From: Armatimonadota bacterium
GTDB lineage: Bacteria > Sysuimicrobiota > Sysuimicrobiia > Sysuimicrobiales > Humicultoraceae
Reading direction: 5' to 3'
DNA length: 64,000 nt
NCBI GenBank assembly: GCA_031459855.1
Contig: JAVKHP010000001.1
Span: 124,001 to 188,000, forward strand
Part shown: in pieces, positions 9,396 through 18,846 of the stretch
Layout of the letters: each line of letters opens with the position of its first letter
Numbering within the stretch: the stretch's first letter is position 1
Translations under genes and position numbers: made by a program
The notes under the pieces: generated by a model
Database searches by the model: none
Told to the model about the DNA's origin: nothing
The model's input: the letters and a program-made list of their open reading frames with translations, nothing else

Positions 9396-10516
9396 GGCGC
9401 CGGACCGAGGGTCTGCACCTCCACGGACAGCACCGGAGGCAGGTGTGTGACGACCGCATCCCACCGATTCCCGGCGTCCCGTGACGCGTAGAGCTGCCCG
9501 CCGGTGGTCCCCATGTAGATGCCGCACGGGTCGAGCCGATCGACCGCCATCGCCTCCCGCAGCACGTTCACGTAGCAGTGCCGCACGGGTAGCCCCCTCT
9601 CCAGCGGCTCCCACACCCCGTCGCCCCGCCGGCTGCGCCACACCCGCAGGGCGCCGTCGGGCGGAAAGTGCTCGGTGTCGCCGGTCATCGGGACCACGTA
9701 GATCGTCTCCGGCTCGTGGGCGTGCACCGCGATGGGGAAGCCGAAGTCCGACGGCAGGTTGCCGCTGATCCTGGTCCACGAGCCGCCGGCGTCGTCGCTG
9801 CGGTAGACGCCGTAGTGCTTCTGCATGAACAGCGTGTGTGGCCGCGCCGGGTGCATGGCGATCTTGTGCACGCAGTACCCGGCTTCGGGCTCGGGCGTGG
9901 CCAGGTAGGGCGCGCGCAGGCCGCGGTTGGCGACCGCCCACGCCTGGCCGCCGTCGTCGGAGCGGAAGACGCCTGCGGCGGAGATGGCCACGTACAGCCG
10001 TCCGGGGTGCCTGGGGTCCAGCAGGATGGAGTGCAGCCCCAGGCCACCGGCCCCCGGCGCCCAGGCCGGGGCCGTGGGATGCGTGCGCAGCGCCGGCAGC
10101 TCCGTCCAGGTGATGCCGCCGTCAGCCGACCGGAACAGCGCCGCGTCTTCCACGCCGGCGTAGACCGCGTCCCGGTCCTCTGCCGAGGGCTCCAGGTGCC
10201 AGACCCGCTTGAACTGCCAGGGCTGGGGCTCACCCGCAAACCCCTGGTGCACCGCATCGCCGTCGGCGTACGTGAACTGGTTGCCCACGGGCGACCAGGT
10301 GCGCCCGCCGTCGTCGCTGCGCTGGACGACCGTCCCGTGCCACCCCGTCCACAACGCCGCGTACACGCGGTCGGGATCGGCCGGCGAGGCCTCCACGTGG
10401 AACACCTCCCACCCGCCAAACAGCGGCCCGGTCACCGTCCAGTCACGCCGGTCCGCGTCGGCGGTCAGCACGAACGCGCCCTTCCGTGTGCCCACGAGCA
10501 CTCGCACTGTCGTCAC
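9392..10516 (-). CDS. BNR/Asp-box repeat beta-propeller protein
   Basis: A 374-residue protein with at least five Asp-box repeats: [36 protein letters not shown] and SRDAGNRW, spaced 40-75 residues apart. That predicts a sialidase-like or YCF48-like beta-propeller. No signal peptide is visible and sialidase catalytic residues were not recognised, so glycosidase activity should not be assumed. It starts at a GTG (10516) after a G-rich stretch, and its stop overlaps the MoaD-like start. To my recollection, pairs of such Asp-box proteins with MoaD/ThiS proteins recur in other bacteria; their role is unknown. Confidence 0.85.
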   Translation of the reverse strand: MTTVRVLVGTRKGAFVLTADADRRDWTVTGPLFGGWEVFHVEASPADPDRVYAALWTGWHGTVVQRSDDGGRTWSPVGNQFTYADGDAVHQGFAGEPQPWQFKRVWHLEPSAEDRDAVYAGVEDAALFRSADGGITWTELPALRTHPTAPAWAPGAGGLGLHSILLDPRHPGRLYVAISAAGVFRSDDGGQAWAVANRGLRAPYLATPEPEAGYCVHKIAMHPARPHTLFMQKHYGVYRSDDAGGSWTRISGNLPSDFGFPIAVHAHEPETIYVVPMTGDTEHFPPDGALRVWRSRRGDGVWEPLERGLPVRHCYVNVLREAMAVDRLDPCGIYMGTTGGQLYASRDAGNRWDAVVTHLPPVLSVEVQTLGPAP

Positions 10517-10665
10517 CCCGCCACCCCCCTGACACATCCTGAAGGCCGCGTCCCTGACGGTTCCCGAACGAAGGTGAGCGGCCCGCTCGCACCCTCGTGA
10601 CCCCTCCCCCTGATGCGTCCCCGCGTACGCGTGCAAGGCCCCGGCACCGGGGGCGGTGCCCCAAT

Positions 10666-13641
10666 CTACACGGGCAGCATCGCCGCCAGCACCTCGACCA
10701 GATGCTGTGCGCGGCGGCCCGTGCCATGGGCGATCTGCTGACGGCACGAGACGCCCATCGCCACAACCGTCACCTCCGCCGGCTGGCGTCGGACCGCGGG
10801 CAGCAGCCGCCGCTCGCCGATGGCGAGCGAGAGGTCGTAGTGCTCGCGCTCGAACCCGAACGCCCCGGCCATGCCGCAGCACCCGGCATCCACGACGTCG
10901 ACCTGGCAGCCTGCGGCGCGCAGGACGCCGGTGGCAGCCTGCAGGCCCACGAGCGCCTTCTGGTGGCAGTGCCCGTGGAGCAGCACCTTGCGCGGGGCGC
11001 CGCCTGCCACGGTCGCCGGCGTTGGGGTGGGCGCACCGCCCACCGGGACGGGCTCCGCCGCGGTGGCGGCGGGCGCCCACCCGTAGCTCTGCACGTGCCG
11101 GAAGAGGAACTCGTCGATCAGCAGCGCTCCCCGCGCCACCGCCCTTGTGTCGTCGTCCGCCACCAGGTCCGGCGCCTCGTCGCGGAAGGCGAGCAGGCAC
11201 GACGGCTCGCATCCGACGATCGGCACGCCGGCCCGGACGTAGGGCAGCAGCCGCCGCACGTTCTCCCGCACCTGGGCGGCAGCCCGGTCCAGGAGCCCTT
11301 TGCTGATCATCGGCCGCCCGCAGCAGACCACCGGCGGCACGTGCACGGTGTAGCCGAGGTGCTCCAGCACCTGCACCGTGGCACGGCCGACTTCCGGGTA
11401 GTGGAAGCGCAGGAAGGTGTCCGCGAAGAGCACCACCTGCGGCCGCGGCCCGCCCTCGACCCCGGGGACGCCACCCCCGCCGGCCTGATGGGGACGGCGG
11501 CGGCGCCACCAGGCGTCGAAGGTCGGCCGCGCGAAGGCCGGCAGCGGCCGACGGCGATCGATGCCGACCAGGCGCTCCAGCACCCAGCGCGTTGGGGCCG
11601 CCTGGGCGATCCACGTCGACAGCGGGGCGAGCGCGGCGCCGGCACGGCTCAGGCGGTGGATGTCGGCGAACAGCCGTGCCCGCACCGGCACGCCATGGGT
11701 CGCGTGGTACCGTGCCAGGAACTCGTACTTGAGCTTGGCCATGTCCACGTTGGCGGGGCACTCGGCCTTGCAGCCCTTGCACTCCAGGCACAGGTCCAGC
11801 GCTTCGTACAGGCGCGGGCCCGTCAGCTCCTCGGGCGGCAGCACCCCGGAGAGCACCGCCCGCAGCAGGTTGGCGCGCCCGCGGGTGGAGTGGCGCTCTT
11901 CCCGCGTGACCATGTACGAGGGGCACATGGTCCCCTCGGTCGTCTTGCGGCAGGCCCCGACCCCGCTGCACATCTCCACGGCGGCTGCCAGGCCGCCGTC
12001 CCGGCTCCAGTCGAACCGCGTGGGCACCGCCAGCGTGCGGTACGACGGCCCGTAGCGCAAGTGCTCGGTCATGGGCGGCGCATCCACGATCTTGCCCGGG
12101 TTGAGCAGGCCATGGGGATCGAAGGCCTGCTTCAGCCGGCGAAACGCCCCGTAGAGGGCCGGTCCGTAGTAGCGCTCGAGGAACCACGAGCGCACCAGCC
12201 CGTCGCCGTGCTCGCCCGAGAAGGCGCCGCCGAACTCCAGGACCAGGGCCCCCACCTCCTCGGCGATGGCGCGCATCGTGGCGACGTCCGCCGCCTCCTT
12301 CAGGTTGAGGTAGGGCCGCACGTGCAGGCAGCCCACGCTGGCGTGGGCGTAGATCGCGGCCTGCACACCGTGGCGCGCCAGGATCGCCTGCACGCGCCGG
12401 ATGTAGGGCGCCAGGCGCTCGGGCGGCACGGCGGTGTCCTCCACGAACGCGATGGGCTTGCGGTCCCCCTTGACGCCCTGGAGCAGGCCCTGCCCGGCCT
12501 TGCGGACCTGCCAGATGTTGTCCTGCGCCGCCGGGTCCTCGGCCCGCACCACGGCATAGCCCGCGCCGGCCTGGCGGAGCGTGCGCTCGGCCGCGTCCAG
12601 CCGCGCGCGCACCTCCTCGGGGTCGTCGCCGCTGAACTCCACGACCAGCAGCGCCGCCGGATCGCCCTGGACGAAGGTCATGCGCCGCGCGTACTCGAGC
12701 TGCGCGCGGGTCATCTCCAGCACGTGGCGGTCGATCAGCTCCACCGCCGACGGCCCATGCGACAGGAGCAGCTGCGTGGCCTCCAGGGCCTCGAGCAGGT
12801 CGCGGAAGTGCACCACGCCCACTACGGCGTGCTGGGGCCGGGGCACCACGCGCACCGTGGCCTCGGTGACGATGCCCAGCGTCCCCTCGGAGCCCACCAG
12901 CAACCGGCTCAGGTTGAACGGGCGTGCGCGCAGCTCGGGCAGGTTGTAGCCGGCCACCCGGCGCAGCAGGCGCGGGTAGCGCCGGTCGATCTCGTCGGCG
13001 TGGGCCTCGAGCACCTCCAGGACCGTGCGGTAGAGCTCGCCCTCGCGCGACGGGGCCTGGCGCCTGGCGTCCAGCGCCGCGTCGTCCAGGGGGCCGGTGA
13101 CGAGCTCGCTGCCGTCCCACAGCAGCACCCGCAACGCCACCACGTGGTCCACCATCTTGCCGTAGACGATCGACCGGGCGCCGGCGGAGTTGTTGCCGAT
13201 CATGCCGCCCAGGGTGGCGCGGTTGCTGGTGGCGGTGTCCGGTCCCAGCCGCAGGCGGTGGGGCGCCAGCGCGGCGTTCAGGTGGTCCTGCACGACGCCG
13301 GGCTGCACGCGCGCCACCCCGGCCGCAGGGTCGATGGCCAGGATGCGATCCATGTACTTCGAGCAGTCGATCACCACCGCCCGGCCGATGGCCTGCCCTG
13401 CCAGGCTGGTCCCGGCGCCCCGCGGCAGCACCGGCACGCCCTCCTCGGCGCACAGCCGCAACGTGGCGGCGATGTCGTCCGCATCGCGGGGGATCACGAC
13501 ACCCAGCGGCATGATCTGGTAGATGCTGGCGTCGGTGCTGTAGAGGACGCGGGAGATCTCGTCGAAGCGCACCTCGCCGCGGACGGCCGCGGCCAGATGG
13601 CGGGTCAGGCGCTCGAGGCGGTCAGGGGCTGTGCTGGTCAT
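10666..13641 (-). CDS. FAD-linked oxidase fused to a 4Fe-4S and CCG-domain oxidoreductase (2-hydroxyacid dehydrogenase type)
   Basis: A 991-residue fusion. The N-terminal ~280 residues are a PCMH FAD-binding domain with [18 protein letters not shown]-oxidase C-terminal domain follows to about residue 530, with [14 protein letters not shown]. Next are ferredoxin-like cysteines at about 556-570 ([19 protein letters not shown]) and about 620 ([12 protein letters not shown]). Two CCG-type domains have cysteine pairs near 773 (VVCCGRP) and 920 (AGCCGMAG). This architecture (GlcD/Dld plus GlpC) oxidises a 2-hydroxyacid such as D-lactate, glycolate or 2-hydroxyglutarate and passes electrons to a quinone or electron-transfer partner. 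It lies downstream of the tricarboxylate transporter cluster on the same strand, so an imported hydroxyacid is a plausible substrate. Confidence 0.9.
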   Translation of the reverse strand: MTSTAPDRLERLTRHLAAAVRGEVRFDEISRVLYSTDASIYQIMPLGVVIPRDADDIAATLRLCAEEGVPVLPRGAGTSLAGQAIGRAVVIDCSKYMDRILAIDPAAGVARVQPGVVQDHLNAALAPHRLRLGPDTATSNRATLGGMIGNNSAGARSIVYGKMVDHVVALRVLLWDGSELVTGPLDDAALDARRQAPSREGELYRTVLEVLEAHADEIDRRYPRLLRRVAGYNLPELRARPFNLSRLLVGSEGTLGIVTEATVRVVPRPQHAVVGVVHFRDLLEALEATQLLLSHGPSAVELIDRHVLEMTRAQLEYARRMTFVQGDPAALLVVEFSGDDPEEVRARLDAAERTLRQAGAGYAVVRAEDPAAQDNIWQVRKAGQGLLQGVKGDRKPIAFVEDTAVPPERLAPYIRRVQAILARHGVQAAIYAHASVGCLHVRPYLNLKEAADVATMRAIAEEVGALVLEFGGAFSGEHGDGLVRSWFLERYYGPALYGAFRRLKQAFDPHGLLNPGKIVDAPPMTEHLRYGPSYRTLAVPTRFDWSRDGGLAAAVEMCSGVGACRKTTEGTMCPSYMVTREERHSTRGRANLLRAVLSGVLPPEELTGPRLYEALDLCLECKGCKAECPANVDMAKLKYEFLARYHATHGVPVRARLFADIHRLSRAGAALAPLSTWIAQAAPTRWVLERLVGIDRRRPLPAFARPTFDAWWRRRRPHQAGGGGVPGVEGGPRPQVVLFADTFLRFHYPEVGRATVQVLEHLGYTVHVPPVVCCGRPMISKGLLDRAAAQVRENVRRLLPYVRAGVPIVGCEPSCLLAFRDEAPDLVADDDTRAVARGALLIDEFLFRHVQSYGWAPAATAAEPVPVGGAPTPTPATVAGGAPRKVLLHGHCHQKALVGLQAATGVLRAAGCQVDVVDAGCCGMAGAFGFEREHYDLSLAIGERRLLPAVRRQPAEVTVVAMGVSCRQQIAHGTGRRAQHLVEVLAAMLPV

Positions 13642-13703
13642 GGGTGCGGCCGCGGCGGGATGCCCCTGGCATCGTGTGAACGCACGGTGCCAGCGGGCAT
13701 GGC

Positions 13704-14111
13704 TTACGCGCTCCGTTGCCTGTCGAAGACCTCTTTTGCTGCTGCCAGGGCGTCATGAGTCGCGGGGACACCCTGGTAGGGCGCGAGCTGCACGATAGCT
13801 TCGACGATCTCGTCACGGGTCCAGCCAAGCCGGAGCGCGGCCCCCACATACCCGCGCAGCTGCGCTGAGCGCCCTTGAACCGACAGGGCTACCAGCGTGA
13901 TCAACACCCGGGTCTTGAGATCCAGCTGTGGGCGCCCGTAGAGGTCGCCGAAGACACTGGCGTACACCCACTCTGAGAAGAACGGAGCCAGCTCTTGCGT
14001 GGCCGGCGTCCCCGGCGGGACACCAGGTCCCATGATCTCCTCGCGCATGCGACGGCCCCGTGCCACACGGTCAGCTCCCACGGGCAGTGTTTCGTCCCTA
14101 CGCTGGTCCAT
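13704..14111 (-). CDS. Carboxymuconolactone decarboxylase-like protein
   Basis: A 135-residue all-alpha protein of the CMD/AhpD superfamily, with the FSEWVYASVFGDLYGRPQLD and KTRVLITLVALSVQGR segments and the helix TRDEIVEAIVQLAPYQGVP. It lacks the CxxC pair of AhpD-type peroxidases, so it belongs with gamma-carboxymuconolactone decarboxylases, which act in the protocatechuate branch of aromatic degradation, or with their uncharacterised relatives. GGAGG lies four bases before the ATG. It is the last gene behind tctC, which suggests that the transporter brings in an aromatic-derived acid. Confidence 0.82.
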   Translation of the reverse strand: MDQRRDETLPVGADRVARGRRMREEIMGPGVPPGTPATQELAPFFSEWVYASVFGDLYGRPQLDLKTRVLITLVALSVQGRSAQLRGYVGAALRLGWTRDEIVEAIVQLAPYQGVPATHDALAAAKEVFDRQRSA

Positions 14112-14182
14112 AAGTCCTCCTTGAGCGGTCGGGCGCGTGCGCTCCGACGCGTAGGATCGCGGGTACCGGAGCGCCCAGACGG

Positions 14183-15178
14183 CTACCGTCGGCGGAGCCC
14201 CAGTTCGTCGATGATCCGCGTCAACCGAGCTTCCTCGCCAGCGAGAAACCGGCGGAAGTCCGCGGGCCCCAGATAAAGGTCGACCGCCTTGGCGTTGGCG
14301 TTGAACCGTTTCCACGCGTCGCTATCCAGCGCCTTCTGAAACGCCACGGTCAGCACCGCGATCCGCGACGGCGGGACGCCGGCGGGTGCCAGCACGCTCC
14401 GCCACTGGGTATAGACGACGTCCCAGCCTTTCTCCTTCAGCGTAGGCACCTGCGGAAAGATCGGACTGCGCCGCTCGCTGGCGACGGCGAACGGCACGAT
14501 GCGCCGTGCCTCGATGTGCTGAAAGACCTCGGACACGTTGCCGACGAGCACCTCGGCGTTCCCTCCCAAGAAGGCCAACGTGGCAGGCCCGCCGCCCTCA
14601 TGCGGAATGTACTCGACGTCGATGCCCGCTTCTTTCTCCCAGGTCAACACGACGAAGCTATCGATGCCACCAATCGCCGAACCGGCCACACGCACCCGGC
14701 GGGGATTCGCCCGGGCGAACGCCACGAGCTCCTCCGGCGTCTTCCACGGCGCGTTCGGCCGCACCATGAGCCACTCCTCCTCGCCGTGAATACGCGCCAC
14801 CGGGTCGAAGTTGTCCCACTTGAGCTGGGGCTGGTTGGCAATGATGGGCGTGATGATCGACGACCCCGCGTGGGCGAACAAGAGCGTGTAGCCGTCCGCG
14901 GGGCGTGTCGCCACGAAGGCGTTGGCGACGGTTCCGCCGGCTCCTGGCCGATTCTCCACCACGAGCGGCTGCGGTAGAATCCCTTTCACGGCATCGGCCA
15001 GCGCGCGCGCAAAGACGTCTGCACCACCACCAGGCGCAAAGCCTACGACGAACGTCACGGGGCGCGTGGGGTAGTCCACCGGCCCCGCCAGCCCTCCGGT
15101 GGCCAGCGCGGCCACCGTCCCGCCGACCGCCGCTACGAGTCGCCAGCGCCGTAACGCCCACAGGTCGTTGCGTGCCAT
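14183..15178 (-). CDS. tctC: Tripartite tricarboxylate transporter substrate-binding protein (TctC/Bug)
   Basis: A 331-residue extracytoplasmic solute-binding protein with an N-terminal signal anchor (RRWRLVAAVGGTVAALATGG). The mature part begins YPTRPVTFVVGFAPGGGADV, the Bug-family ligand loop, followed by VENRPGAGG, FAHAGS and a C-terminal LYLGPADFRRFLAGE. It delivers carboxylates to the TctAB permease. A purine-rich GGGAGGGGGGAG stretch precedes the ATG. The gene follows tctA by 40 bases. The substrate is unknown; the neighbouring CMD-like and hydroxyacid oxidase genes point to an aromatic or hydroxy carboxylic acid. Confidence 0.93.
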   Translation of the reverse strand: MARNDLWALRRWRLVAAVGGTVAALATGGLAGPVDYPTRPVTFVVGFAPGGGADVFARALADAVKGILPQPLVVENRPGAGGTVANAFVATRPADGYTLLFAHAGSSIITPIIANQPQLKWDNFDPVARIHGEEEWLMVRPNAPWKTPEELVAFARANPRRVRVAGSAIGGIDSFVVLTWEKEAGIDVEYIPHEGGGPATLAFLGGNAEVLVGNVSEVFQHIEARRIVPFAVASERRSPIFPQVPTLKEKGWDVVYTQWRSVLAPAGVPPSRIAVLTVAFQKALDSDAWKRFNANAKAVDLYLGPADFRRFLAGEEARLTRIIDELGLRRR

Positions 15179-15218
15179 AGCTCTCCCCCCTCCCGGAGAC
15201 GTTGCCAAGCGACGTGCC

Positions 15219-16727
15219 CTACGTAACGACCGTTCGCCGCGTGCGCCACAGCGCCCGCACGTACGGCACCGCAGGATAGAGCAGCGCTGCCAGCGTGAGG
15301 CCCAAGAGCGCCGCCGACGCCGGCCGCGTGACGAAGATCGTCCAGCTGCCATGCGCGATCAGCAGCGACCGGCGCAGTTCGCTCTCGACGAGGCCGCCCA
15401 GGACCACGCCGAGCACCGCCGCCGACGGCGAGAACCCGTATCGTCGCATCACGTATCCGACAAGGCCGAAGACGAGCGCCAGGATGGGGTTCAGCAGAAA
15501 GAGGTCGGCTGCGTAGGTTCCGATGACGATGAGCGCGAGAATGGAGGCCACGAACACCGGTGGGGGGAGGCGTAGGACCAGCAGGCACAGGCGCAGGATG
15601 ACGATGCCCACGGGAATCATGAGTAGATTCACGAGGACGAGCCCCGCGAAGAGCGTGTAGACGAGCTGGCTGTGGCGCGCCAGCAGAAAAGGCCCGGGCT
15701 GGATCCCGTGCAGGATCAAGGCGGCCAGCATCACCGCCGCCGAGTTCGATCCCGGGATTCCCAGGGCCAGGGTGGGGACCAAATCGCCCCCCTGCACCGC
15801 GTTGTTGGCGGTCTCGGGGGCGGCCACTCCCTCCAGCGAGCCCCTGCCGAAGAGGTCGGGACGCCGCGACCAGCGCCGCGCTTCGTTGTACGCGACGAAC
15901 GATGACGCAGTCGCTCCGGCGCCAGGCATGATCCCGACGACCAGTCCCACGATTGTTCCAACCAGTGTGGCCCGCGACACGCTGCGAAGCTCGGCCAGCG
16001 TTGGGAAGGCCGTGGACGCTGTCCTGACCGCTACCTGCGTTTGCCCGGCGGGGTGCGCCAGCTGATGGAGCATCTCCGAGACGGCGAAGAGCCCCACCAT
16101 GACCGAGATGATGTCCAGGCCCGCCGTGAGCTCGGCGCGACCGAACGTAAAGCGGAGGGACCCGGTGAGCGTATCGAGACCGACCGTCGTGAGCAGCAGG
16201 CCGAAAAACCCCGACGCCAGTCCCTTCAGCATGCTGCGCTCGCCCAAGCTCGCTAGCAGCGTGAGCCCCCACAACGCCAGCAGACACACCTCTGGTGACC
16301 CGAACGCCAGCACCACATTGCCCAGGGGCACGACCAGAGCCATCAGGACCACGACGCTCGCCAGGCCGCCAATGGTGCCACACACCAGTGAGACCCCCAG
16401 CGCCTTGGCCGCACGGCCCTGTTGGGTGAGTTCGTATCCGTCCAGCAGCGCCGCCGCTGCGCCCGGGGTCCCGGGCATGCGCAGCAGGATGGCGGGGATC
16501 GAGCCCCCGTAGTTCGCGCCAGCCCAGACGCCGGCCAGCAGCACCAGGGCCATAGCAGCATCCAGGCCGAACGTGAAAGGGAGCGCCAGCGCGGTGGCTA
16601 CCGCGCCGCTGATCCCCGGCAGGGCGCCGCCGATGACGCCCCAGGCCACCCCGATCGTCATGATGAGCAAGCCGGGCCCACTCAGGGCCACGCCAAACCC
16701 TCCCAAGAGCTGCTCAGCGAAGCTCAC
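15219..16727 (-). CDS. tctA: Tripartite tricarboxylate transporter permease, large subunit TctA
   Basis: A 502-residue polytopic membrane protein of the TctA family with about twelve hydrophobic segments. The repeated signature loops are visible: GGALPGISGAV and GSIPAILLRMPGTPG near the N-terminus, and GIMPGAGATASSF plus TLALGIPGSNSAAVM in the second half. It forms the ion-driven translocation channel with TctB and takes ligand from TctC. I use the GTG at 16727, ten bases after the tctB stop; longer frames add only sequence that overlaps tctB. Family length is about 500, in agreement. Confidence 0.93.
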   Translation of the reverse strand: MSFAEQLLGGFGVALSGPGLLIMTIGVAWGVIGGALPGISGAVATALALPFTFGLDAAMALVLLAGVWAGANYGGSIPAILLRMPGTPGAAAALLDGYELTQQGRAAKALGVSLVCGTIGGLASVVVLMALVVPLGNVVLAFGSPEVCLLALWGLTLLASLGERSMLKGLASGFFGLLLTTVGLDTLTGSLRFTFGRAELTAGLDIISVMVGLFAVSEMLHQLAHPAGQTQVAVRTASTAFPTLAELRSVSRATLVGTIVGLVVGIMPGAGATASSFVAYNEARRWSRRPDLFGRGSLEGVAAPETANNAVQGGDLVPTLALGIPGSNSAAVMLAALILHGIQPGPFLLARHSQLVYTLFAGLVLVNLLMIPVGIVILRLCLLVLRLPPPVFVASILALIVIGTYAADLFLLNPILALVFGLVGYVMRRYGFSPSAAVLGVVLGGLVESELRRSLLIAHGSWTIFVTRPASAALLGLTLAALLYPAVPYVRALWRTRRTVVT

Positions 16728-16737
16728 GGTGCACGCA

Positions 16738-17226
16738 TCACCACGGAAGCCTTCCGTCCAGGAAACCGTCTGGAATCGGTACCCGCAGGCCGAATCGAAA
16801 GGCGGCGTAGAGGACGACCGTAACGAGCAACGGCGCCAGGCCCACGGCCCGCCGCGAGGCGCCGCCATGGAGCGTCATCACGCCTATCACGTAGCACGGG
16901 GTCGTCAGCAGGTAGCCCACGCGCTCGAAGAGCGCCAGGTACACAGCCGTCAGCGCGACGCCCGCCACGAGCCGCCGCAGCGAGCCCGCCACGGGCGTTT
17001 CCATGGCGTCGCCGGGCTCCACGTCCGACATGGGTAGCCGGCGCTCGACGGGGTTGGGGCCTGTCACGGCTAGCACGCCAAGTGCCAATCCACACAAGGC
17101 AATGCCGATACCGAGTCCCATGGGAAACGCACGTGGACCGAGCGGGTCGGTCGGCACACCGGGGGGAATCCGGGACGCAGCCACACCGACGAGCACACCG
17201 AAGCCCATGAGGACCAAGGCGGTCAC
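16738..17226 (-). CDS. tctB: Tripartite tricarboxylate transporter small permease TctB
   Basis: A small membrane protein of about 162 residues with four to five hydrophobic segments (for example VTALVLMGFGVLVGVAA, GLGIGIALCGLALGVLAV and PLLVTVVLYAAFRFGL), which is the TctB pattern. It accompanies TctA in the permease. The start is uncertain: the GTG at 17226 puts the first transmembrane helix at the N-terminus as in relatives. An ATG at 17364 in the same frame would add 46 Arg/Gly-rich residues encoded by a distinctly lower-GC stretch. First gene of the tctB-tctA-tctC-CMD order. Confidence 0.85.
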   Translation of the reverse strand: MTALVLMGFGVLVGVAASRIPPGVPTDPLGPRAFPMGLGIGIALCGLALGVLAVTGPNPVERRLPMSDVEPGDAMETPVAGSLRRLVAGVALTAVYLALFERVGYLLTTPCYVIGVMTLHGGASRRAVGLAPLLVTVVLYAAFRFGLRVPIPDGFLDGRLPW

Positions 17227-17552
17227 GCCGTGTTGCCCCGCGTCCCGATCCGTGGCCTGCCCGCCCCCCCTTCGGGAAGTCCCCGGTGTCCGAGATGGAA
17301 CACTGTATGTCGTACGAGACTTTTTAAGAATTCGGCGCGTCGCGTGGGACTCCCTCCCGTTCATGACGTCTCTGGGGACGTGTCTGGCGGGAGAGCCGAA
17401 GGCCCTCGGGCTCCCAGAACAACTCGGTGAGGTGATGATCGTTCACGCGCGCATAGGCAATCGTCTCTCCAGTCATGCCCTCAGGGTGACAGATTCACTG
17501 AGCCGTTGGGGGTGACAAAATCAATGAGCTATTTCAAGCCAGTACAAGCGTG
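17227..17552. other. Lower-GC intergenic region, possible mobile-element scar
   Basis: This stretch is visibly less GC-rich than its surroundings and separates minus-strand tctB from the plus-strand cold-shock gene. A 50-codon minus-strand frame (17476 down to 17324, starting MTGETIAYARVND and ending in TAA) is open, but I recognise no homologue and would not call it a gene. Near its 5' side lies a pair of 20-bp direct repeats of the kind found at IS ends. Confidence 0.4.
17484..17529. repeat. Two 20-bp direct repeats, IS-end-like
   Basis: GGGTGACAGATTCACTGAGC (17484-17503) and GGGTGACAAAATCAATGAGC (17510-17529) match at 17 of 20 positions with a 26-bp period. Multiple terminal repeats of about this length beginning TGAC/GTCA are characteristic of IS21-family ends. 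No transposase is visible in the window, so this would be a solo end or scar. Confidence 0.45.
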
Positions 17553-17581
17553 TTGACGCCCGCACGCGACCATGGTACCGT
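17553..17581 (+). promoter_or_regulatory. Candidate sigma70 promoter for the cold-shock gene
   Basis: TTGACG (17553-17558) is followed by a 17-base spacer and TACCGT (17576-17581). Transcription from near 17588 would give a leader of about 100 bases before the ATG, as is usual for cold-shock mRNAs. The -10 box is weak, so this is a proposal. Confidence 0.4.
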
Positions 17582-17691
17582 GAGGGTGGCAGGTCCGGCG
17601 TGTCTGCACGTTCCTCAGGCGTGTTCCCCACGATCCGCAGGATGTGAGCCCGACGGTCTCTGTACGCTACACGAAAGGCAGGCATGGCACG

Positions 17692-17892
17692 ATGGCCACA
17701 GGCACGGTCAAGTGGTTCAGCGCGGAGAAGGGCTACGGCTTCATCGCCGTCGAAGGCGGCAAGGACGTCTTCGTCCACTACTCCGCCATCGTTGGCGAGG
17801 GCTTCAAGACCCTCGAAGAGGGCCAGCGCGTCCAGTTCGACATCGTCGACGGGCGCAAGGGGCCGCAGGCAGCCAACGTCACGGTCCTCTAA
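17692..17892 (+). CDS. csp: Cold-shock protein (CspA family)
   Basis: A 66-residue single cold-shock domain. The start is MATGTVKWF, with both RNA-binding motifs in place: KGYGFI (RNP1) and VFVHYSAI (RNP2). The family binds single-stranded nucleic acid and acts as an RNA chaperone. An upstream in-frame ATG would add 16 residues with no family match, so the ATG at 17692 was chosen. It stands alone on the plus strand behind a long leader. Confidence 0.96.
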   Translation: MATGTVKWFSAEKGYGFIAVEGGKDVFVHYSAIVGEGFKTLEEGQRVQFDIVDGRKGPQAANVTVL

Positions 17893-18067
17893 GCCGTCAC
17901 CAGGATCGCGCACACCGCGCAGCGCCCTCCCACGCGTGCCGGGGCCCGGGCGCTGCGGCTGTTCACGTGCGCCGGCGGACGCGCGCACCGATCCCGCCGG
18001 AGGGTGCGCAGGCAGTGCTGGCATGCACCCGCACGCACGGTGGTGACGCGCTGCGAGCGGGCACGGC

Positions 18068-18092
18068 GGGCTCCGGCAGGTGTCCGGAGCCC
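18068..18092 (+). terminator. Candidate terminator hairpin after the cold-shock gene
   Basis: GGGCTCCGG and CCGGAGCCC form a perfect 9-bp stem around the loop CAGGTGT. The following bases (GTTCGTTG) are only partly U-rich. It lies about 175 bases after the csp stop and before yggT. Confidence 0.45.
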
Positions 18093-18160
18093 GTTCGTTG
18101 CCGGACGGGCCGACGCCCTGGTAAGATCGAGCTGCACCGCACCGCGAGGCGGGAGGGCGC

Positions 18161-18427
18161 ATGGTCGCCGTCGACCTGCTCGACCTCGGCTTTCGGATCT
18201 TCCTCCTGCTGATCCTGGCACGCGTGGTGCTCTCGTGGGTGCCCGATCTGGCCGTCCGCTTCCCGGCCGTGGCCCACGTCGTCTGGCGCCTCACCAACCC
18301 GGTGCTGGACCCGGTGCGGCGCTTGATGCCGCCGGTGGCCGGGCTGGACCTCTCGCCCCTGGTCGCCATCCTGTTGCTGCAGCTGCTGATCGTGCTGCTC
18401 AGGGAGGCGCTGTTGAGCCTGCTGTGA
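18161..18427 (+). CDS. yggT: YggT family membrane protein
   Basis: An 88-residue protein with two hydrophobic segments flanking the family motif: ARVVLSWVPDL, then RLTNPVLDPVRRLMPP, then GLDLSPLVAILLLQLL. YggT proteins are small inner-membrane proteins found near cell-division or proline-synthesis genes in many bacteria; a role in osmotic shock or membrane organisation has been suggested, but the function is not settled. GGCGGGAGG precedes the ATG. It is followed 22 bases later by the RAM-domain gene. Confidence 0.92.
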   Translation: MVAVDLLDLGFRIFLLLILARVVLSWVPDLAVRFPAVAHVVWRLTNPVLDPVRRLMPPVAGLDLSPLVAILLLQLLIVLLREALLSLL

Positions 18428-18449
18428 GGTCTCCCGTGGAGGGCGTCCG

Positions 18450-18692
18450 ATGGTGCAGGCGTACGTGCTGATCCGCATCCTGCCCGGCAAACTGGCCGAG
18501 GCCCTGGCGCAGATTCAGAAGACGCCGGGCGTGAAGATGGCCCACGCCGTCACCGGGCCCACCGACATCATCGCCTTCGTGGAAACCGAGAGCATGGATA
18601 CCCTGGGCCGGTTGATCGTCTCGCGGTTCCAGGAGACGCCCGGCGTCACCCGCACCACCACCTGCGTGGTGACGCCAGTTAGCGAGGGATAG
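18450..18692 (+). CDS. Stand-alone Lrp/AsnC RAM domain protein
   Basis: An 80-residue protein consisting only of the ligand-binding RAM domain of the Lrp/AsnC family. It starts VQAYVLIRILPGK, contains GVKMAHAVTGPTDIIAFVE with the conserved Gly-x-x-Asp turn, and ends TTTCVVT. The DNA-binding helix-turn-helix is absent, as in other stand-alone RAM proteins, which oligomerise and bind amino acids or may modulate full-length Lrp proteins. Probably co-transcribed with yggT. Confidence 0.9.
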   Translation: MVQAYVLIRILPGKLAEALAQIQKTPGVKMAHAVTGPTDIIAFVETESMDTLGRLIVSRFQETPGVTRTTTCVVTPVSEG

Positions 18693-18846
18693 CCAGTCCG
18701 CGCGGTCGACGCGGCCGCGGGCAGCCACGTCGGACGCTGGCCCGCACGGCCAAGGCCAACGCACGGAGGACGCACAGGGGGGCGCGGCGACCGGCTGCGG
18801 TCGCGAGGCCTGTACCGGGGTGATCGCGGCTGCCGGGCGAGGGCGC

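Noticed and set aside
9392-13453. Very long open frame of about 1350 codons on the minus strand
   Set aside because: Only its last ~374 codons encode a recognisable protein (Asp-box repeats); the rest is a shadow of the FAD/Fe-S oxidoreductase in another frame, caused by the scarcity of stops at high GC.
17324-17476. 50-codon minus-strand frame (MTGETIAYARVND...)
   Set aside because: No recognised homologue, no clear ribosome-binding site, and it overlaps the IS-like scar; kept only as a note in the region entry.
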